Origin: Asterias amurensis
Lineage: Eukaryota; Echinodermata; Asteroidea; Forcipulatida; Asteriidae
Assembly: GCF_032118995.1 (NCBI RefSeq)
Contig: NC_092656.1
Span: 13,196,261-13,260,260 of the forward strand
Direction of reading: 5' to 3'
DNA: 64,000 nt
This document shows, piece by piece, positions 41,965 through 52,545 of this stretch. A program made the translations under genes and the position numbers. How positions within the stretch are numbered: position 1 is the stretch's first letter; the number at the start of each line of letters is the position of its first letter. The notes beneath the pieces are model-generated. The model did not search any database and had not been told where the DNA came from. It was given only the letters and a program-made list of their open reading frames with translations.

Positions 41965-42815
41965 ATATTGTATATCAAGACATATCTTAGTGTTGACAAG
42001 TTGTCTGAGTGCATGATATGGGGAAAACAACAATTGGATGAGTTTAAACTGATATAATAAACTGTTACGTATGGGTTACGTATGGAGCCCATTAAGGGAC
42101 ATAATGATGAAAAACTAATCTAGTAGAAAATAGGAAACACATAAATAATTTGAAGTCCTCATATCCTGCACTTGAACTCATTTTTAAGTTTTGATTTGAT
42201 CTCACGAAGTAAATGGTGTTACTCGAAACGATTTCGACCACAATAAATTATTTCGGGCGCACAAAATATTTCGTCTTATCACAGCAAAGTTACTGAACAA
42301 TTATTTGTGAAAAGTGAATTTATTTGTCTTTTGGCGTATACCTTGACCTATGTCACACATGCAACTCGATACACGCAAAGCAAATGAGAAAATGGCCAAC
42401 CTCACTTAACTTTGTACAGTGTTTTGTCGGTTTCCTTTAATTATTGCATTATCATTGAAGAAAAACAGCTGTTGACAAGTGGCATGACTGTTATGTACAT
42501 TACATTGTATATCAAGACATATCTTAGTGTTGACAAGTTGTCTGTTTTAGTACATATTATGGGGAAAACAACAACTGGATGAGTTTAAACTGCTATAATA
42601 ACTGTTACGTATGGGTTACATATGGAGCCCATTAAGGGACATAATGATGAAAAACTAATCTAATAGAAAATAGGAAACACATAAATAACTTGAAGCCCTC
42701 ATATCCAATAAATCATTTTTAAGTTTTGATTTGATCTCACGAAATAAATGGTGTTACTCGAAACGATTTCGACCACAATAAATTATTTCGGGCGCACAAA
42801 TAACTAATTTGAGCT
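41965..42815. repeat. Direct repeat pair after receptor copy 5 (also after copy 6)
   Basis: Two copies of about 300 bp (41969-42267 and 42503-42803) start ATTGTATATCAAGACATATC and end TTATTTCGGGCGCACAAA. They flank a 235-base middle with TTGTCTTTTGGCGTATA. The middle plus one copy recur at 55205-56100. Confidence 0.75.
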
Positions 42816-42862
42816 CACGAAACGATTTCGGAGACAAAACATACTTTTTGGTTTTTGTAAAC

Positions 42863-43192
42863 TTAAAGGCAGTGGACACTATTGGTAATTACTCAAAATA
42901 AGTATTAGCATAAAACCTTTCTCGGTGATGAGCAATGGGGAGAGGTTGATGGTATAAAACGTTGTGAGAAACGTCTCCCTCTGAAGTGTCATCGTTTTCG
43001 AGAAAGAAGCAATTTTCCACGAATTTGATTTCGAGACCTCAGATTTAATTTTTTCTTTCATTATTATCTCGCAACTTCGATGACCGATTGAGCTCAAATT
43101 TTTCACAGGTTAGTTATTTTATGCATATGTTGAGATATACCAACTGTGAAGGCTAGTCTTCGACAATTACCAATAGTGTCCACTACCTTTAA
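42863..43192 (+). mobile_element. TTAA MITE, family A (internal deletion)
   Basis: TTAAAGGCAGTGGACACTA to ACCAATAGTGTCCACTACC then TTTAA. The second GAGGTCTCG arm and following bases are deleted. Confidence 0.82.
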
Positions 43193-43464
43193 AAAAGGGT
43201 ATATATAATTAGTCGACTGTATACCTTTACATTGTATGTAGTTGTTTTCAATTCATAATCACTTTCTAACACCACAAAAGAAAGTGCGATAGGCCCTACC
43301 TCTAACTTTTGATCCTGTTCACACCATGATTAGGCCGAGTAAAAAAAAAAAACATGTTTCACGTCCGGGTTTTTCAAAAAAAGGAGGAAGAGGGGCTTTT
43401 TATTTTTTATTTTTTATTTAAAGATGGCCGCCATTCTTTACTTGGCCTTATCTGAAAACACTCA

Positions 43465-43835
43465 TCTTTGGGTGTCGTGACCGAGCGAATAGCGAGCTTT
43501 CGATTTTCGGCACGGAGCACACAGGACGGGGGAGAGCATAACACAGTAATCTGTAATCTCACGCTTGAGTGCTCCCGTCCTGTATGTTGTGGACCACATA
43601 GTGATATAGAATTGATTCAAGTCCCAGACCCCATGAGGGTCCTTTTATTTACAGTCTCATCGCCTAAATATTATACAACTTTTGCGAGGTTGGTATCCCC
43701 CAACCTAGCCCCCTGTGCCTGGCCATTCTCGGGACCACAATAGCTACATTTTGAAGTCGGATATGATTTTGTAGGATCTCTCGCACCAGAACGGGGCTTG
43801 AATCGAGTCTATCACAAGGCTCCCCCACCATACAA
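43465..43835. repeat. Dispersed repeat, inverted relative at about 59590-59830
   Basis: Contains GTCGTGACCGAGCGAATAGC (tRNA-like), GGCCATTCTCGGGACCAC and TCTCGCACCAGAACGGG then CTTGAATCGAGTC. The last blocks recur in reverse at 59640-59830. No gene seen. Confidence 0.5.
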
Positions 43836-43994
43836 CGTGTATAAACGACATCACTCCGTTGTCGTACAGACCGGACGTTGTTTCACCAAATATTAGCGTT
43901 CCGAAACTCTACACGACTGAGTCTACTTCAGTTTGGCGCATGCGTCGATCGATTTTCCTGCTCCCTTACACTGATTTCTATTATATACAATCAG

Positions 43995-44282
43995 TAATCC
44001 CTTTTAGCGTATTTTTTCCCCAGGAAAGATGAGGCCACTAAGCATTAATGTACGTGTTGTACATGTACCTTCTTTCTTACATGGGCGCAACCATGGCGCA
44101 ACCAACCAAGCGTGTCTAGAATGCACTCTATACACGTGTACTTGTATTGCATCTCCATGCAAACTCCATGCGTTAACATGTAGCGTACTCCGTCTTTCGA
44201 GTGGGACAGTAAGGCCATGGAGTTTTCTTCCATAACGCACACGTTGTTTTTATCTTCCCTGGGAAAGAAAAAAACACGCCTT
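43995..44282. mobile_element. Inverted-end repeat with GCGTATTTTTTCCCCAGGA end
   Basis: GCGTATTTTTTCCCCAGGAA then AGATGAGGC at the left is mirrored by ATCTTCCCTGGGAAAGAAA then AAAACACGC at the right. Resembles the ends of the 38655-39525 element. Confidence 0.5.
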
Positions 44283-44304
44283 GAATTTTTTACCGTCATG
44301 TGTC

Positions 44305-44600
44305 CCTACCGTGGTCTTGCGAAAGCTCGCTAATAAGAGCATCGAACTCAAGCTCTGGTGTTTCTGATCAGCAGTGTGGGGATTCGAATCCCGGTCGTGA
44401 CACTTGTGTCCTTGAGCAAGACACTTAACCATAAGCTTCTCTCCACCCAGGGGTAAATGGGTACCTGTGAGGGCAGAGATGGTTCTTGTGATTGATTAGC
44501 TTAGTGCGCAACATATTTGGCAGCACATGCTGCATAGGGGTAATAATGTTGAAGCGCTATTATAAGAAGCCACTATTATAATTTATTATTATTATTAACA
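44305..44600 (+). mobile_element. tRNA-derived SINE, fullest copy, ending in an ATT tail
   Basis: Head with CTGATCAGCAGTGTGGGG and GGATTCGAATCCCGGTCGTG. Body GACACTTGTGTCC, AAGACACTTAACC, TTCTCTCCACCCAGGGGTAA and GAGGGCAGAGATGG. The 3' end GAAGCGCTATTATAAGAAGC runs into TTATTATTATTATT. The tail resembles the 3' end of the LINE at 49323. Confidence 0.75.
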
Positions 44601-44827
44601 GATTTAATTAGCAAAAGTGTGTTTAAAGTTGATGCTTGTCCCTTTTGGTCATAAGTAGATTTGAAAATGAAACGCTAAATTATAGGTTTCGCATCGAGTC
44701 ATGCCTTTGGGCCAAAGGGGCTCGTATTGAGATCTTTCCTTTTCGATCGAGTTTCCCAGTCAGAGTGTAATTTATGTCGATATTGTACTTGTTGACGACT
44801 TGTAGGGTCTATAGTTGTTTTGCCAAC

Positions 44828-45214
44828 TTAAAGACAGTGGACACTAATTGGTAATTGTCAAAGACCAGTCTTCTCACTTGGTGTGTCTCAACATATGCAA
44901 TAAATAACTAACCTGTGAAAATTTGAGCTCAATTGGTCGTCGAAGTTGCGAGATAATAATGAAAGAAAAAACACCCTTGTCACACGAAGTTGTGTGCGTT
45001 TAGATGGTTGATTTCGAGACCTCAAGTTCTAAACTTGAGGTCTCGAAATCAAATTCGTGGAAAATTACCTCTATCTCGAAAACTACTCCACTTCAAAGGG
45101 AGCCGTTTCTCACAATGTTTTATACTGCCAACCTCTCCCCCTTACTCTTTACCAAGTGAGGTTTAATGCTTATCATTGTTTTAAGCAATTACCAATAGTG
45201 TCCACTGCCTTTAA
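44828..45214 (-). mobile_element. TTAA MITE, family A (reversed), inside another repeat
   Basis: TTAAAGACAGTGGACACTA to ACCAATAGTGTCCACTGCC then TTTAA. The flanking sequences (GATATTGTACTTGTTGACG before, CAAATTGTCTTGGCACA after) belong to a repeat also seen at 56970-58110, so the MITE appears inserted into it. Confidence 0.8.
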
Positions 45215-46669
45215 ACACAAATTGTCTTGGCACAATTTTGTATATATTTTTGTAATAAACACGAGATGTATATGTAAGTCTTCCCAGTGTTCGTTCCCTT
45301 TTTCCATGCCGGCCAACATGCGCCTTCAGCGTTTTTTTCTTTTCTTTCTAAACTATAGATAGGTCGTAGCAGTAAATTTCTTTTTGGTATAGATTGGTCA
45401 ATTGTGTTGTAAATGTCTTACCTTTCAGCCAAAAGAAAGAGTAAGCCATGCTGATAAAAACATTACCATGCATGGTGACCACCTGCTGTGACCCAACAAC
45501 CACGAAACTATAATACAAATCTAAACAAAAGCAGAAAGAGACCCATTACTTTAAACATCGGATTTTGGACATGCAAAATCGAAATGTAGCTGTTAATGAC
45601 TCATTTCTCCACAACTATATCATGCCATGCGAAAATACATTGTGGGAAGTTTTCAACCCAGTAGGCCTATGTTAAACATACTTTCATTTTTACCAATTCG
45701 CATCCCGTTAACACATTGGATTGTTGCTAAGGTTTTTTTTCTTCATGTACTTATTTAATTTGAAATCAAAATAATGAAAAGTTAATCAAATTTGATATTT
45801 ATTTTCTTGCATTACAGACACAAACTACATTATATTTGGCACTGTCGCTAAAATGTAAATGAAATGCTGGAATCTAATATACATTGCTTTAATCACAAGC
45901 GGCGAGGACATGACGTCGCCCATGTGTAATTGGCGCTTGCGCCGTTGGATGTTGATTAAAATAAAATTAAAAAAAATTTTTTTTAACGGGTTCCAAAGAT
46001 TGATCAGAGCAAAACTTGCACTGAGACTAAAATCACCTTTTGAACTTTTCAAACCAGATAATATTAAATCTAATACTAATGCAAGTAACGTGTCTGTTTG
46101 TGTCAGTAAATCTCCCAGGTGCTTGTAGAGAGCGGCTGCAAATTTTCTTATGACATTTTTTCGGTCCGGTGATCATACTAGGGGGGGGGGGGTCGATGTT
46201 TTCTTCGTATTTCAAAATTGATATAAACCACAAGGGAAACTGACTGGGTAAATTTTGAAATGTTTTTTGGGGGCTGAACAAAGAATTGACTAGAATTGAC
46301 AAAGAATCCCACTCTAGTCAATTCTTTGTTCAACCCCAAAAATTATTTCAAAATTGGATTGATTTTACGTCCTATTTTTGAAAGAGGATGAACGAATGCA
46401 AGGTATGAAAGCGCGGCTGATGATTTACGAAAACGTGCCAACGAAAATTTACGAAAACGTGCCAACGAAAACAACGTTGACGTCGTGCAGCACGAATCAC
46501 GTGCGGCACCAGAACCTGGTTAGCTATGCAACTTCGGCTCGCGCCCATCATACACTAGAAGTGCGGCACACACTAGAAATTAATTCTCCAAATGTAGCGT
46601 GGTGTAAGGGGGTGACAAGGGGGGGGGGGGGGATAAGTGGAGGGGCGCGATTAGAGTCACAATACAAAT
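45215..46669. other. Intergenic, no gene recognised
   Basis: AT-rich, with G runs at about 46181 and 46619, a short inverted repeat at 46255-46345 (GAACAAAGAATTGACTAG and complement) and a duplicated AAAACGTGCCAACGAAA near 46430-46470. Small open frames have no domain. Confidence 0.5.
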
Positions 46670-46670
46670 C

Positions 46671-46840
46671 ACTTAGGCAAGCAAATCATCTTAAGTTAAA
46701 ACGGATCTGAGTGCTTTGTGACATCGTACACTTGCCCGTCTTTTTGTCCCGTATACTTAGGCAAGCAAATCATCTTAAGTTAAAACGGATCTGAGTGCTT
46801 TGTGACATCGTACACTTGCCCGTCGTTTTGTCCCGTATAC
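46671..46840 (+). repeat. 84-bp tandem duplication
   Basis: ACTTAGGCAAGCAAATCATC starts at 46671 and again at 46755. The two units differ by about one base (GTCTTTTTG / GTCGTTTTG), so the duplication is very recent. Confidence 0.85.
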
Positions 46841-46969
46841 TTTACTTTGCCGAAGCAACTAAGAAAGAGAGGATCAACATAATTTCCTGCCAACAAATCT
46901 ACACAATAGAAAATACAGCATTTTCATTATTATTATTTTTCATTTTTTGAATCGATCAAACAATTACCT

Positions 46970-49281
46970 TAATAATAACAATAATAATAATAACAATAAT
47001 AATAATAACAATAACAATAACAATAACAATAACAATAACAATAACAATAACAATAACAATAACAATAACAATAACAATAACAATAACAATAACAATAACA
47101 ATAACAATAACAATAACAATAACAATAACAATAACAATAACAATAACAATAACAATAACAATGCTACTGCTACTGCTACTGCTACTGCTACTGCTACTGC
47201 TACTGCTACTGCTACTGCTACTGCTACTGCTACTGCTACTGCTACTGCTACTGCTACTGCTACTGCTACTGCTACTGCTACTGCTACTGCTACTGCTACT
47301 GCTACTGCTACTGCTACTGCTACTGCTACTGCTACTGCTACTGCTACTGCTACTGCTACTGCTACTGCTACTGCTACTGCTACTGCTACTGCTACTGCTA
47401 CTGCTACTGCTACTGCTACTGCTACTGCTACTGCTACTGCTACTGCTACTGCTACTGCTACTGCTACTGCTACTGCTACTGCTACTGCTACTGCTACTGC
47501 TACTGCTACTGCTACTGCTACTGCTACTGCTACTGCTACTGCTACTGCTACTGCTACTGCTACTGCTACTGCTACTGCTACTGCTACTGCTACTGCTACT
47601 GCTACTGCTACTGCTACTGCTACTGCTACTGCTACTGCTACTGCTACTGCTACTGCTACTGCTACTGCTACTGCTACTGCTACTGCTACTGCTACTGCTA
47701 CTGCTACTGCTACTGCTACTGCTACTGCTACTGCTACTGCTACTGCTACTGCTACTGCTACTGCTACTGCTACTGCTACTGCTACTGCTACTGCTACTGC
47801 TACTGCTACTGCTACTGCTACTGCTACTGCTACTGCTACTGCTACTGCTACTGCTACTGCTACTGCTACTGCTACTGCTACTGCTACTGCTACTGCTACT
47901 GCTACTGCTACTGCTACTGCTACTGCTACTGCTACTGCTACTGCTACTGCTACTGCTACTGCTACTGCTACTGCTACTGCTACTGCTACTGCTACTGCTA
48001 CTGCTACTGCTACTGCTACTGCTACTGCTACTGCTACTGCTACTGCTACTGCTACTGCTACTGCTACTGCTACTGCTACTGCTACTGCTACTGCTACTGC
48101 TACTGCTACTGCTACTGCTACTGCTACTGCTACTGCTACTGCTACTGCTACTGCTACTGCTACTGCTACTGCTACTGCTACTGCTACTGCTACTGCTACT
48201 GCTACTGCTACTGCTACTGCTACTGCTACTGCTACTGCTACTGCTACTGCTACTGCTACTGCTACTGCTACTGCTACTGCTACTGCTACTGCTACTGCTA
48301 CTGCTACTGCTACTGCTACTGCTACTGCTACTGCTACTGCTACTGCTACTGCTACTGCTACTGCTACTGCTACTGCTACTGCTACTGCTACTGCTACTGC
48401 TACTGCTACTGCTACTGCTACTGCTACTGCTACTGCTACTGCTACTGCTACTGCTACTGCTACTGCTACTGCTACTGCTACTGCTACTGCTACTGCTACT
48501 GCTACTGCTACTGCTACTGCTACTGCTACTGCTACTGCTACTGCTACTGCTACTGCTACTGCTACTGCTACTGCTACTGCTACTGCTACTGCTACTGCTA
48601 CTGCTACTGCTACTGCTACTGCTACTGCTACTGCTACTGCTACTGCTACTGCTACTGCTACTGCTACTGCTACTGCTACTGCTACTGCTACTGCTACTGC
48701 TACTGCTACTGCTACTGCTACTGCTACTGCTACTGCTACTGCTACTGCTACTGCTACTGCTACTGCTACTGCTACTGCTACTGCTACTGCTACTGCTACT
48801 GCTACTGCTACTGCTACTGCTACTGCTACTGCTACTGCTACTGCTACTGCTACTGCTACTGCTACTGCTACTGCTACTGCTACTGCTACTGCTACTGCTA
48901 CTGCTACTGCTACTGCTACTGCTACTGCTACTGCTACTGCTACTGCTACTGCTACTGCTACTGCTACTGCTACTGCTACTGCTACTGCTACTGCTACTGC
49001 TACTGCTACTGCTACTGCTACTGCTACTGCTACTGCTACTGCTACTGCTACTGCTACTGCTACTGCTACTGCTACTGCTACTGCTACTGCTACTGCTACT
49101 GCTACTGCTACTGCTAATGCTACTGCTAATGCTACTGCTAATGCTAATGCTAATGCTAATGCTAATGCTAATGCTAATGCTAATGCTAATGCTAATGCTA
49201 ATGCTAATGCTAATGCTAATGCTAATGCTAATGCTAATGCTAATGATAATGCTAATGCTAATGATAATGCTAATGATAATG

Positions 49282-49321
<40 letters not shown>

Positions 49322-49322
49322 G
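46970..49322. repeat. 2.35-kb hexanucleotide microsatellite array
   Basis: From left: AAT and AACAAT units to 47162; then 325 uninterrupted GCTACT units (47163-49112, 1950 bp); then mixed and pure GCTAAT units to about 49240; then mixed GATAAT units; then AAT units to 49322. Because the unit has no stop codon in several frames, it creates open frames of poly-Leu, Ala-Thr, Ser and Ala-Val on both strands. These are artefacts, not genes. It is contiguous with the 3' end of the LINE at right. Confidence 0.95.
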
Positions 49323-49850
49323 ACTTGTAATGCGCACATATCCACCCTGCTGGGTGTTCAAGGCGCAGTAAAACCAAAAACAAAAACAAAAACAAAACAC
49401 AGCACAAAGAAAAACAGACACAACAAAATAACTCATTGAAAACCTGTGACATAAGATAAGTTTTGAGAATTTTGTGAATTTTGCGGTACAAACACAAGAT
49501 CGAAGATTAAGTGGTAGAGAGTTCCAGATGCGTGGCGCGGCTGAAGAAAAAGACCTGTCACCCCATGAGTGTCGAGACTTGGGTTCAATGAGGAGAAGCA
49601 TGGAACTTGATCGAAGATTCATTGATGGAGTGTAAACTTGAAGCAGTTCAGAGATTTAGTGGGGAGCCTTGCCATTTAGAGCTTTGTGGACAATGAGCAT
49701 CAGCTTGAAGATGATTCGTTGAGAGATAGGGAGCCAGTGTAGTTATTTCAGAATGGGGGTGATAGAACAGGATTTTCTAGACAGTGTCACAATGCGAGCA
49801 GCAGTATTTCGGAGCCGTTGAAGTCGGGAAATCATTGTCATTCATGTAGC
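49323..49850 (-). pseudogene. 5'-truncated LINE (CR1/L2/Jockey-like) ORF2 C-terminus and 3' UTR
   Basis: On the minus strand from about 49825 to 49440 a frame reads RLQRLRNTAARIVTL, LHWLPISQRIIFKL, MLIVHKALNG, YTPSMNLRSSS, GDRSFSSAAPRIWNSLPLNL. This is the conserved tail that follows the reverse transcriptase in CR1/L2-type LINEs (LHWLPV..RI.FK.., G.R.FS.AAP.LWNSLP). Two stop codons interrupt it, before LHWLP and before ISELL. A 3' UTR (CACCCAGCAGGGTGGATATG, TGTGCGCATTACAAGTC) leads into a TTATTATT tail that continues as the hexanucleotide array. An inactive fragment. Confidence 0.85.
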
Positions 49851-50579
49851 CAAATTCAGCAATATGTAATCATTGAAAATATGGTATCATTTTAAAGAGG
49901 ATCAATTCAGCTTTGCATTGATAATATAACATACACAAGGAGACTAATAAATATTAATAAAGACATACTTGATTAAAAAAAGTGTCCTAACTTTTTGTGA
50001 GCAGTTTAATTGTAGAACAGACAACTCCTGTAAATTTTCGGGTTAGAAACCTAGAAAATAACAAGTTACTGTCATCCCTGATACATGTAAACCTCATAAA
50101 ATATGCATATGTACGGCCAGATAAACGGTTTCAAACGCTTTTCTAGACCAACTCGTCCGATCCAAGGCAACGTTTAAGTCTGCACCCGTCTGCACCCGAC
50201 CACTTTGAAATGCAAAACTAAATTTTTTGCTTTAGCCATGACATTATGTTTTTTGCCCTAGTTGTGTTCTCTTCGTTTTTCTATTAATGTCATCAGGACC
50301 ATTTCAAATTAGAATTTAACAAACGTTTCAAAGGAAATAAAATCTTACCATCATAAGGGGTCGTTATACAACAAATTAATGTTATTCTTGGATGTTTCAA
50401 CCAGTCTCGCCCTATATATCTACATTATTCACTGCTCTGTACTGACCCCGGGCAGCCATCTTTTTAGCCAAAATTGCTTTGGCCTTCACTTGGAGATAAT
50501 GCCAAAGTTTCCCTCAAAGTATCTGCCTTTGAATAAGCAGCTATACGAATCAGAAAGCACATAACGTAGAATTTGAATT
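49851..50579. other. Intergenic, no gene recognised
   Basis: AT-rich. Includes a fragment of the palindromic MITE family of 28010 (50128-50175, GACCAACTCGTCCGATCC). No domain seen. Confidence 0.5.
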
Positions 50580-50880
50580 TGAATGCGAACATTTGCAAAA
50601 TGTTTGCTCATAAATGAAATTGAATGGTTGACCAGGTCTTGTTGCTGGCTTTTACGAAATTGAATGGTTCTTGCGGCCTAGTGAAATTGAATGATCTTGA
50701 TTTGACCAGTGAATGCTAAACTAGTGAAATTGAATTACTCTTTTCGACTGTTGAATGCTGATTCGACGGAGCATTCGTTTTCAAATTAAATTGAATGAGC
50801 CATGAGTTAAAATGAATGGATTTTTGATGAAATTGACCAGGAAAACCTATTATAAAGCCAGCGGAAATTCGTCCAGTCGG
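50580..50880. repeat. Repeat with about six GAAATTGAATG-type motifs
   Basis: GAAATTGAATG or close variants recur every 25-60 bases, ending at GAAATTGACCAGGAAAACC then TATTATA, which resembles the end of the ATAGGTTTTCTCGGTCAA elements. Probably a diverged family member. Confidence 0.55.
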
Positions 50881-50953
50881 GAAAAAAAATCCAAAACAAT
50901 TCAGATGTTATTTTTTACCAGATTGGTAAAGGATTCTTGGCTGCCATTCATCA

Positions 50954-52019
50954 TATAGGTTTTCTCGGTCAATTTCGGCAAATGAGCAGCCAATTTAACC
51001 ACCAAGCTATTTTATTTCGTGCGAAATCGAATGCTACTGAAAAAGGGTCATTCGATTTCGTTTTATGATTAGTCAAATGTAATGTTGCGTCATTCGATTT
51101 AACAAAATAATCATTCAATTTAACAATTCATCAAAGCAGCATTCCAATTCGCAACGCTTCTTGAGTGCTAAAGGATTTTGAATCAACTTGAAACGAAATT
51201 GAATGGCCGAATTCTGAATTTGAAACGCAGTAACAACTGGAGAGGCGAAACAGCTTAAAAGGCACCTGAAAATATAAAACAATTCTTCAAACATATGTTT
51301 GAGTATATGTTCCTGGACAATAAAATAAGTTTTTGAGTAATTGTTTTTAACGATTTATATGTTTAAAAAATTAAATAAAGTTGTGTGGGGGTGACTCTGC
51401 CTACCCCCTTTGTGACGTCAATCGAGGAAGACTTTGCCTCGATCGAACACACGTACGTGCAAGTACATTGAAGACCTATAGTCGTGAGTTTGTACGTTTT
51501 GAAAAAGGTTTTTTTTCTTGCATTTTTCCGGCAATGTCGACCAGGTGTATTGCTGCTGGATGCAGCAAAACAACTAAAGATGGGGTCAGTTTGCAAAGTT
51601 GTCCGGTCCGACGTCTTTTCCAGTGCTGTGCAGCAAACACTTCATTTGAGCCGTCGTGCTTCGAGAACCCGGAATACACTACACATTTTGACATGAAGAG
51701 AACATTTCTTTTCTGAAACATGACGCAATCCCAATAATTTTTCCAGCTAGCGGGGAAGTCGAAGAAAGTACCTGAAAGACGTAACGAACCTACAGGAGCA
51801 TTTGCCTAACGTAAAAAAATAAGGTATTGTTTCAACTTTGAGGCGTGTTTTTAGCTTGCGCCAAGCGTCACTAAGTTGTGTTGGCACTGCATGCGATTCA
51901 ACATATTTAGTGACAAAAGCTTTATTTTGACAAAATACCACCTTCAGGTGACTTTAATTCGAACGCGTGAAAATGAAATTGGCTGCTCATTTTCTGAATT
52001 TGACCGAGAAAATCTATAT
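50954..52019. mobile_element. 1.07-kb inverted-repeat element carrying a THAP relic
   Basis: The left end ATATAGGTTTTCTCGGTCAA then ATTTCGGCAAATGAGCAGCC is mirrored by the right end GGCTGCTCATTTTCTGAATT then TGACCGAGAAAATCTATA. The outer 300 and 75 bases match the 384-bp element at 35821-36204. The middle (about 51262-51950) is extra and itself starts CACCTGAAAAT and ends CTTCAGGTG, so it could be a second element inserted into the first. Confidence 0.72.
51534..51790 (+). pseudogene. Decayed THAP-type zinc finger
   Basis: Starts MSTRCIAAGCSKTTKDGVSL, with the C-x4-C pair and spacing of a THAP domain N-terminus. One frame over at about 51609-51642 is PTSFPVLCSKHF, the second zinc-ligand half (C-x2-H). 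In further frames come EPSCFENPE and, at about 51715-51750, LKHDAIPIIFPAS, matching the AVPTIF motif that closes THAP domains. The middle of the domain is deleted and at least two frameshifts separate the parts, so it cannot encode a working protein. THAP domains occur in host DNA-binding proteins and in P-element and Kolobok-type transposases. The location inside an inverted-repeat element suggests a transposon origin. Confidence 0.72.
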
Positions 52020-52194
52020 TAAAGTTGTCTACAGATGACGTAAACGAAAAAAATGAATTTTCTGTCCCCACGGAATGATGATACCCTCGGTAATATGAGA
52101 CCTGACTATACATCAATCCTCATTGCAATGCATTGAATCATTGTTTTCAATGCATTACATTACTATCAATAAGTTGACGGAGAAGGAATTAAGG

Positions 52195-52545
52195 CAAAGA
52201 GTCTTTATAATACGGTGCGCATTGACTGAAGTCGTCAGTTTTGAACACAATCTATTGATAGAGACCTAAATCTCTAGGGAGACTGCAAAGAGCAACCCTT
52301 TCAGCTTTTCATTCTCATTATTCACTTATTACGACCAAAGGAGACATTAAATGTCACGAACTGGATTAGTTGTTTAGCTCCGCGTTTTCTGTGCAGCTTG
52401 CTGGTGATGTATAACGTAGGCCTATTATGTGAGCGTCGTCAGTCAACTTCCTATCAACTATATATTGAGTAATCTTGACAAAATACTGTGGTTTTGAATC
52501 GGTAATGTAACGAGAAGAGACTGTGCACAAGAACTTGTTTCAATC
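52195..52545 (+). promoter_or_regulatory. 5' flank of receptor copy 6, conserved with copy 4
   Basis: AATACGGTGCGCATTGACTG, GAAGTCGTCAGT, AGGGAGACTGCAAAGAGC, ATTGAGTAATCTT, AATCGGTAATGTAACGAGA and GAACTTGTTTC parallel the flank of the minus-strand copy at 32197-32640. TATATATT at 52459-52466 may serve as a TATA box. Confidence 0.6.

Noticed and set aside
46947-49439. Very long open frames encoding poly-Ala-Thr, poly-Leu, poly-Ser or poly-Ala-Val on both strands
   Set aside because: They are simply the hexanucleotide array read in several frames; a 6-base unit without stops is open everywhere. No unique coding sequence at the ends except the LINE remnant.
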